A DNA stretch of 8,936 nucleotides. Origin: an uncultured Solirubrobacter sp. (GTDB lineage Bacteria; Actinomycetota; Thermoleophilia; Solirubrobacterales; Solirubrobacteraceae). Both the position numbers and the translations under genes were made by a program. Location of the stretch: positions 1 through 8,936 of the forward strand of contig CALMNS010000602.1 of NCBI GenBank assembly GCA_937871635.1. The letters are read 5' to 3'. The notes beneath the pieces were generated by a model. It saw only the letters and a program-made list of their open reading frames with translations. It was not told the DNA's origin and ran no database searches. Positions 5,379 to 8,936 of the stretch are shown here, in pieces; within the stretch, counting starts at the first letter, position 1, and every line of letters starts with the position of its first letter.

Positions 5379-6755
5379 TCAGCTCCGGATCAGGCCAAGC
5401 ACCCGGTCGCGCTTGGCCTCCATGTCCTCGACGGAGGCGAGGCTCTCGAGGCACAGCCGCAGCAGCGGCTCGGTGTTGGACTTGCGCACGTTGAAGTGCC
5501 AGTCCTCGTAGTCGACCGAGACGCCGTCGAGGTGGGTGATCTCCCCGTCGGCGAACTCGCGCTCGATGTCGGCCATCTTCGCGTCGGGATCCTCCACCTC
5601 GGAGTTGATCTCGCCCGAGATGAAGTAGGTGGAGCGGTAGGGCTCGAGCAGCTCGGACAGCGACTTGCCCTCCTGGCCAAGCAGCTCGAGGATGAGCAGG
5701 GCGGGGACCGTGCCCGAGTCGGCGTTGTAGAAGTCGGCGAAGTAGTAGTGGCCGGAGACCTCGCCGCCGAAGACGCCGCCCTCGTCGCGCATCCGGGTCT
5801 TGAAGAACGCGTGCCCGACGCGGTTCATCCACGCCGTGCCGCCCGCCCGCTCCACCGTGTCGGCCACGGCGCGCGAGGCGCGCACGTCGTAGAGGATCGC
5901 CGACCCGGGGCGCTTGCGCAGCACGGAGTCGGCCAGCAGCGCGGTCAGGAAGTCGCCGTCGACGAAGCGACCCTGGTCGTCGACGAAGAAGCAGCGGTCG
6001 GCGTCGCCGTCCCAGGCGATGCCGAGGTCGGCGCCCTCGGACACGACCTTCTCGACGATGAAGCGGCGGTTCTCCTCGAGCATCGGGTTCGGCTCGTGGT
6101 CGGGGAAGTTGCCGTCCGGCTCGAAGTAGGTCGGCACGAGCTCGAGCCCCGGCAGCGCCTCGAGGATCGGCCCGACCATCGGCCCCGCCATCCCGTTGCC
6201 GCCGTCGAGGACGACCTTCAGCGGCCGGATGGCGCCTTCGTCGATGAAGGCGCGGGCGGCCGCGCGGAACTCCTCGGCGATGTCGACCTCCTCCGCCGTG
6301 CCGCCTCCGGGCGCTTCGCCCAGGCCGGCCAGCACCTTGTCGCGCACGTCGCCGATCCCCGCGTCGCCGCTGAGGGCGATCGCGCCCTCCTTGACGAGCT
6401 TCGCGCCCGTGTACGCCTTCGGGTTGTGAGAGGCGGTGCACATGAGGCCGCCATCGAGCTCCCGCGAGCCGACCAGGAAGTAGAGCATCTCGGTGCCGAC
6501 CATCCCGGCGTCGAGGACGTGGGCGCCCTCGGCGACCATCCCGTCGCGGTAGCGGCCGGCCATCTCGGGCGCGGTGAGGCGCATGTCGCGGCCGAGGCCG
6601 ACCCTCAGCTCGGAGACCGGCTTGCCGGCGCCCTCGGCGAGCACCTGGACGAAGGCGCGCCCGATCTGCTCGGCCACGTCGCCGTCCATCTCCTCGCCGT
6701 ACAGGCCGCGGACGTCGTACGCCTTGAAGATGGAGGCTGGGGGAGTGGTCGGCAT
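5379..6755 (-). CDS. manB: Phosphomannomutase/phosphoglucomutase
   Basis: Alpha-D-phosphohexomutase that interconverts hexose 6-phosphates and 1-phosphates, supplying mannose-1-P or glucose-1-P for GDP-mannose, glycan or storage synthesis. The 458-residue length is normal for the family. The catalytic phosphoserine loop is TASHNP (107-112, Ser109), the magnesium loop is DGDADR (249-254, Asp249/251/253), the sugar-specificity loop is GEVSGHYYF (331-339) and the phosphate-binding loop is RKSNTEP (424-430). The SNTEP form and the EVSGHYYF loop resemble phosphomannomutases of actinobacteria and archaea, but substrate preference cannot be settled from sequence. I start at ATG 6755, where the mutase fold begins (IFKAYDVRG, 9-17). 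The open frame continues far upstream, but only as antisense of yebC. A TATGCT -10 lies 9 bases before this ATG. It is a single gene, convergent with the XRE regulator. Confidence 0.93.
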   Translation of the reverse strand: MPTTPPASIFKAYDVRGLYGEEMDGDVAEQIGRAFVQVLAEGAGKPVSELRVGLGRDMRLTAPEMAGRYRDGMVAEGAHVLDAGMVGTEMLYFLVGSRELDGGLMCTASHNPKAYTGAKLVKEGAIALSGDAGIGDVRDKVLAGLGEAPGGGTAEEVDIAEEFRAAARAFIDEGAIRPLKVVLDGGNGMAGPMVGPILEALPGLELVPTYFEPDGNFPDHEPNPMLEENRRFIVEKVVSEGADLGIAWDGDADRCFFVDDQGRFVDGDFLTALLADSVLRKRPGSAILYDVRASRAVADTVERAGGTAWMNRVGHAFFKTRMRDEGGVFGGEVSGHYYFADFYNADSGTVPALLILELLGQEGKSLSELLEPYRSTYFISGEINSEVEDPDAKMADIEREFADGEITHLDGVSVDYEDWHFNVRKSNTEPLLRLCLESLASVEDMEAKRDRVLGLIRS

Positions 6756-6800
6756 GGAGCCGGGAGCATAGGTCCGCGGGCCCGCCGTAAGCTGCTCGGT
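6756..6800. promoter_or_regulatory. Divergent leaderless promoters of manB and yebC
   Basis: Only 45 bases separate the two start codons. On the plus strand TAAGCT (6788-6793) is followed by 7 bases and the yebC ATG (6801). On the minus strand TATGCT (6770-6765) is followed by 9 bases and the manB ATG (6755). Neither gene has a Shine-Dalgarno sequence, so both messages are probably leaderless. The two -10 boxes are 17 bases apart, so the -35 position of each promoter falls on the -10 box of the other. The palindrome GCGGGCCCGC (6776-6785) lies between them. Confidence 0.5.
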
Positions 6801-7553
6801 ATGGCCGGGCACTCGAAATGGGCGGGGATCAAGCACAAGAAGGCGATCGTCGACTCGCGCCGCGGCAAGCTCTTCACCAAGCTCGCGCGCGCCATCACCG
6901 TGGCGGCCAAGGAGGGCGGCGGCGACGTCGAGGGCAACCCGCGGCTCTCGCTCGCCGTGCAGAAGGCCAAGGACGCCTCGATGCCCAAGGACAACATCGA
7001 GCGCGCGATCGCCAAGGGCACGGGCGAGGGCGCCGACGCCAACGCCCTGGAGACCGTCGTCTACGAGGGCTACGCGCCCGGCGGCGTCGCGCTGATGGTC
7101 GAGGCGGTCACCGACAACCGCAACCGGACGGGCTCCGACGTCCGGCACACCTTCGGCAAGTTCGGCGGCTCGCTCGGCGAGCCGGGCTCCGTCGCCTACC
7201 TGTTCGAGAAGAAGGGCGTCGTCGTGGTGAGCGCCGAGGCGGTGTCCGAGGACGACCTGATGGCGGTGGCGCTCGACGCGGGGGCGGAGGACATCGTGCT
7301 CGACGACGACGTCTACGAGGTCATCTGCGAGCCCGCCGACCTCGTCGCGGTGCGCGAGGCGATCGCCGCCGCCGGGATCGAGGCGGAGACCGCGGAGATC
7401 CTCCAGCGCCCGAAGACGCGGGTGCCGCTCGACGAGGCGGGGGCCGGCAGGGTCCTGCGGCTCATCGACGCCTTCGAGGACCTCGACGACGTCGACGAGG
7501 TCCACGCGAACTTCGACGTGGACGCCGAGGTCCTCGAGCGGATCGCCGGCTGA
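6801..7553 (+). CDS. yebC: YebC/TACO1-family translation or transcription factor
   Basis: Conserved bacterial protein of 250 residues, the usual family length. It begins with the diagnostic MAGHSKW (1-7) and KHKKA (11-15), followed by MPKDNIERAI (61-70), EGYAPGG (89-95), TDNRNRT (104-110), GSVAYLFEKKG (129-139) and the C-terminal DLDDVDEVHANFD (227-239). All three domains of the family fold are therefore present. The family was first annotated as a transcriptional regulator; the mitochondrial homologue TACO1 and more recent bacterial work point to a ribosome-associated role at difficult (for example proline-rich) sequences. The gene often precedes ruvC in bacterial genomes. Here ruvC follows only after an oppositely oriented gene. 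The ATG lies 7 bases after a TAAGCT -10 element, with no Shine-Dalgarno. Confidence 0.96.
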   Translation: MAGHSKWAGIKHKKAIVDSRRGKLFTKLARAITVAAKEGGGDVEGNPRLSLAVQKAKDASMPKDNIERAIAKGTGEGADANALETVVYEGYAPGGVALMVEAVTDNRNRTGSDVRHTFGKFGGSLGEPGSVAYLFEKKGVVVVSAEAVSEDDLMAVALDAGAEDIVLDDDVYEVICEPADLVAVREAIAAAGIEAETAEILQRPKTRVPLDEAGAGRVLRLIDAFEDLDDVDEVHANFDVDAEVLERIAG

Positions 7554-7556
7554 GCG

Positions 7557-7586
7557 CCGCGCCGCGCTACCCGGCGGGCGGCGCGG
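7557..7586. terminator. Possible shared terminator between convergent genes
   Basis: CCGCGCCGC at 7557-7565 and its exact complement GCGGCGCGG at 7578-7586 form a 9-bp stem with a 12-base loop. The stem starts 4 bases after the yebC stop and overlaps the last codons of the convergent secreted-protein gene (stop at 7569-7567). No T tract is present on either strand, so terminator function is uncertain. Confidence 0.35.
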
Positions 7587-8736
7587 TGACGCGCTCGAAC
7601 GGCGTCGGGGTGGCTCCCGTCCAGCGGTAGAGGTAGACGTCGGCGTCCTGCTTGTCGCCGACCTTCTTGCCTTCGGCCACGTAGTAGTAGCCGTTGTCGA
7701 GCGAGAGGATCCCGTAGTTGCCGTGGAACTCCCACCCGAACGTCCCGGAGGCCGGGTGGTAGAGCCCGGCGTAGCGGAGCTCGAGCAGCTCGCCCTCCTC
7801 CGGGCCCTGCTGGCCGCGGATGATGCCGCGCCGCGGTCGCGCCGAGCCGTCGACGGTGAAGAACCCGTAGTTGGGGAAGCCGGCCTTCGCGCCCTTGTAG
7901 ACGGCCATCATCCACGTGCCCGTGTGGGCGTCGTACTCGAGGTTCTGGACGCCGAACCGCGTGTTGCCGGTGTAGACGAAGTACTTGCCGTCGTGGTGCG
8001 ACGGCCCGCTGCGATGGGGGTAGTCCTGGGCGAGCGGGCGCTCGTACCGGCGCCACCGGCGCACGTCGTACTCGAGGATGACCTGGTGGTCGTTGTCGAT
8101 CCGCTCCGTGTTGGAGTAGATGCCGTAGGCGACCTTCAGCGTCTCCTTGCCGTCGCGCCGGCCGAAGCGCGGACCGAACGCGACCCCGTCGATGCCGCTC
8201 GAGCCGTAGCGGTGGTCGGGCGTCTGGGCGGTGTCCCCGTCGAAGACGCCGTTGGAGTCCATGTCCGCGGTGAAGTCGTCGACGACCTCGTCGAGGTGGA
8301 CGGCGGTCATGACGCCGTCGCGCTCGGCGCTCATGCCGACGCGGTCGATCTTGTCGACGTCGAAGATCGCGATGTAGAACGCCTTCGCGCTCTTGTACTC
8401 GAGTGACCCGTAGACGCGGCCGTCCTGCGCGTTGAGGTCGAGGTCGCCGAGGTGGCCGGTGAGCCCCTCGACCGTGCCCACCACGGTGCCCTGGAGGTCC
8501 GTCTTGACCAGCATCTGGGTGAACGACCAGTACATGTAGCCCTTGCGGGTGTCGATCGCCACGCCCTGGACGTGGCTCGTCGGCCAGGCGCCCCCGTGGA
8601 TGCGGAGGGGCAGCTCGCTCACGTCGACCGGCTCGGCCGCCGCGGCGGATGCGGCCGGGGCGGCAGTGAGGATGGCGAGGGCGGCGGCGAGGATGGTCAC
8701 GAGGGTCCTGGGCATGCCCGGAGTGAAGCGGCGCAT
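7567..8736 (-). CDS. Secreted protein of unknown function with an EF-hand-like loop
   Basis: I cannot assign a function. The 389-residue product has a typical signal peptide: a basic start (MRR), a hydrophobic core at about 11-29 (TLVTILAAALAILTAAPAA) and Ala-rich AxA cleavage options near residues 30-35. The mature part has no cysteine and many Tyr, Trp and Phe residues. Its strand-turn patterns (GVAIDTRKGYMYWSF, DLDLNAQDGRVYGSLEY, YFVYTGNTRFGVQNLEYD, GILSLDNGYYYVAEG) suggest a beta-propeller-like fold. ADMDSNGVFDGD (157-168) resembles a calcium-binding acidic loop. ATG 8736 is the longest start; ATG 8715 (MPRTLV) would also leave a working signal peptide, and neither has a clear ribosome site. 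No lipobox, anchor or sortase signal is visible, so the protein is probably released or periplasm-like. It is transcribed alone, convergent with yebC and divergent from ruvC. Confidence 0.85.
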   Translation of the reverse strand: MRRFTPGMPRTLVTILAAALAILTAAPAASAAAAEPVDVSELPLRIHGGAWPTSHVQGVAIDTRKGYMYWSFTQMLVKTDLQGTVVGTVEGLTGHLGDLDLNAQDGRVYGSLEYKSAKAFYIAIFDVDKIDRVGMSAERDGVMTAVHLDEVVDDFTADMDSNGVFDGDTAQTPDHRYGSSGIDGVAFGPRFGRRDGKETLKVAYGIYSNTERIDNDHQVILEYDVRRWRRYERPLAQDYPHRSGPSHHDGKYFVYTGNTRFGVQNLEYDAHTGTWMMAVYKGAKAGFPNYGFFTVDGSARPRRGIIRGQQGPEEGELLELRYAGLYHPASGTFGWEFHGNYGILSLDNGYYYVAEGKKVGDKQDADVYLYRWTGATPTPFERVTAPPAG

Positions 8737-8763
8737 CCGCGGCGAGTCGTTGCCAACCCGTGA

Positions 8764-8780
8764 CCGGGCCGTCGGCCCGG
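8764..8780. repeat. Short inverted repeat between the secreted-protein gene and ruvC
   Basis: CCGGGCC (8764-8770) and GGCCCGG (8774-8780) form a symmetrical 17-base element in the 90-base divergent gap. It may be a regulator site or, if transcribed, a small hairpin. No recognised operator (for example an actinobacterial LexA box, GAAC-N4-GTTC) is seen. Confidence 0.35.
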
Positions 8781-8787
8781 AGCGCGT

Positions 8788-8825
8788 CGCGGGAAGGCGT
8801 CCGACCTCCCGCGCAGAATCCCGCG
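8788..8825. repeat. Triple TCCCGCG repeat upstream of ruvC
   Basis: CGCGGGA (8788-8794) is followed by its reverse complement TCCCGCG at 8807-8813 and again at 8819-8825. The two direct copies start 12 bases apart and flank the possible ruvC -10 (CAGAAT, 8814-8819, sharing its last T with the second copy). The spacing would place bound proteins near the same face of the helix, but the motif is GC-rich and short enough to arise by chance. Confidence 0.3.
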
Positions 8826-8826
8826 G
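8814..8826 (+). promoter_or_regulatory. Possible leaderless promoter of ruvC
   Basis: CAGAAT at 8814-8819 is a partial -10 match (four of six to TATAAT), followed by 7 bases and the GTG at 8827. The spacing equals that seen at the proline dehydrogenase and yebC genes. No -35 box or Shine-Dalgarno is recognisable. Confidence 0.35.
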
Positions 8827-8936
8827 GTGCGCATGATCGTCCTCGGCATCGACCCCGGCACCGCCAACACGGGCTACGGCGTGGTGGGCCGGGCGGGCGG
8901 GCGGCTCGTCGCGCTCGACGGCGGGGTGGTGCGGAC
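8827..8936 (+). CDS. ruvC: Holliday junction resolvase RuvC, N-terminal fragment
   Basis: First 36 codons of RuvC; the gene runs off the right edge. The peptide contains LGIDPGTANTGYGVV, the conserved first strand and turn of the RNase H-like RuvC fold; the Asp in GIDPG is the first catalytic acidic residue that binds magnesium. The enzyme cleaves Holliday junctions during recombination, together with the RuvAB branch-migration motor, whose genes usually follow. Two starts are possible: GTG 8827 (MRMIVLGID) and ATG 8833 (MIVLGID). I prefer GTG because it lies 7 bases after a -10-like CAGAAT and no Shine-Dalgarno serves either. The other catalytic residues lie outside the window. Confidence 0.93.
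   Translation, partial: MRMIVLGIDPGTANTGYGVVGRAGGRLVALDGGVVR

Noticed and set aside
4849..6441. A 530-codon minus-strand frame overlapping the permease, XRE and manB genes
   Set aside because: It is arginine-rich low-complexity sequence in another frame of manB, with no motif.
5496..6800. A long in-frame upstream extension of yebC across the antisense of manB
   Set aside because: YebC proteins begin with MAGHSKW, which is encoded exactly at 6801. The extension is low-complexity antisense sequence.
6756..7505. An upstream extension of manB across the antisense of yebC
   Set aside because: The mutase fold begins right after ATG 6755, and the extra residues show no family similarity.
8737..8826. 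LexA-type SOS box upstream of ruvC
   Set aside because: No GAAC-N4-GTTC or similar actinobacterial LexA site is present in the gap.
1..8936. CRISPR array, tRNA, rRNA, transposase or toxin-antitoxin pair
   Set aside because: No regularly spaced direct repeats, tRNA-like cloverleaf, rRNA sequence or transposase motif was seen. The XRE protein has no toxin partner beside it, only ABC transporter genes.

Overview
The window is a GC-rich stretch of bacterial chromosome with short intergenic gaps. The base composition, the PutA-like proline dehydrogenase next to a separate P5C dehydrogenase, the actinobacterial type of phosphomannomutase and the repeated leaderless promoter pattern all suggest an actinobacterium. 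My best guess is the class Thermoleophilia (Solirubrobacterales or Gaiellales). That placement is by resemblance only and was not tested. No tRNA, rRNA, CRISPR array, transposase or prophage gene is visible, and no gene-free stretch exceeds about 110 bases.

Layout. Bases 1-3168 hold four minus-strand genes. In transcription order they are a four-helix DUF4383-like membrane protein (3168-2596), a metallo-beta-lactamase-fold hydrolase (2550-1567), a proline dehydrogenase (1512-112) and the first 37 codons of a P5C dehydrogenase (112-1, running off the edge). The last two overlap by one base and together oxidise proline to glutamate. Bases 3241-5339 hold a plus-strand operon: ABC exporter ATPase, its ABC-2 permease (ATGA overlap) and a small XRE-type regulator. 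A conspicuous dyad covers the likely operon promoter. A phosphomannomutase/phosphoglucomutase gene (6755-5379, minus) converges on this operon. It shares a 45-base divergent promoter region with yebC (6801-7553, plus). A secreted protein of unknown function (8736-7567, minus) lies between yebC and the start of ruvC (8827 to the edge, plus), so it splits the common yebC-ruvC neighbourhood.

Regulation seen in the sequence. Several genes have a TANNNT-like -10 element 7-9 bases before the start codon and no Shine-Dalgarno sequence, which is the arrangement expected of leaderless mRNAs. It is clearest for proline dehydrogenase, yebC and the phosphomannomutase, and plausible for the hydrolase, the ABC ATPase and ruvC. 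The translationally coupled permease and the DUF4383-like gene instead have recognisable Shine-Dalgarno sequences.

Most of the region is ordinary core metabolism and housekeeping. I do not see convincing evidence for a wholly new system. The items most worth a second look are the GTG start and -10 of the hydrolase embedded in a near-perfect inverted repeat, the dyad plus XRE regulator of the ABC operon, the back-to-back leaderless promoters of the mutase and yebC, and the secreted protein with an EF-hand-like acidic loop.
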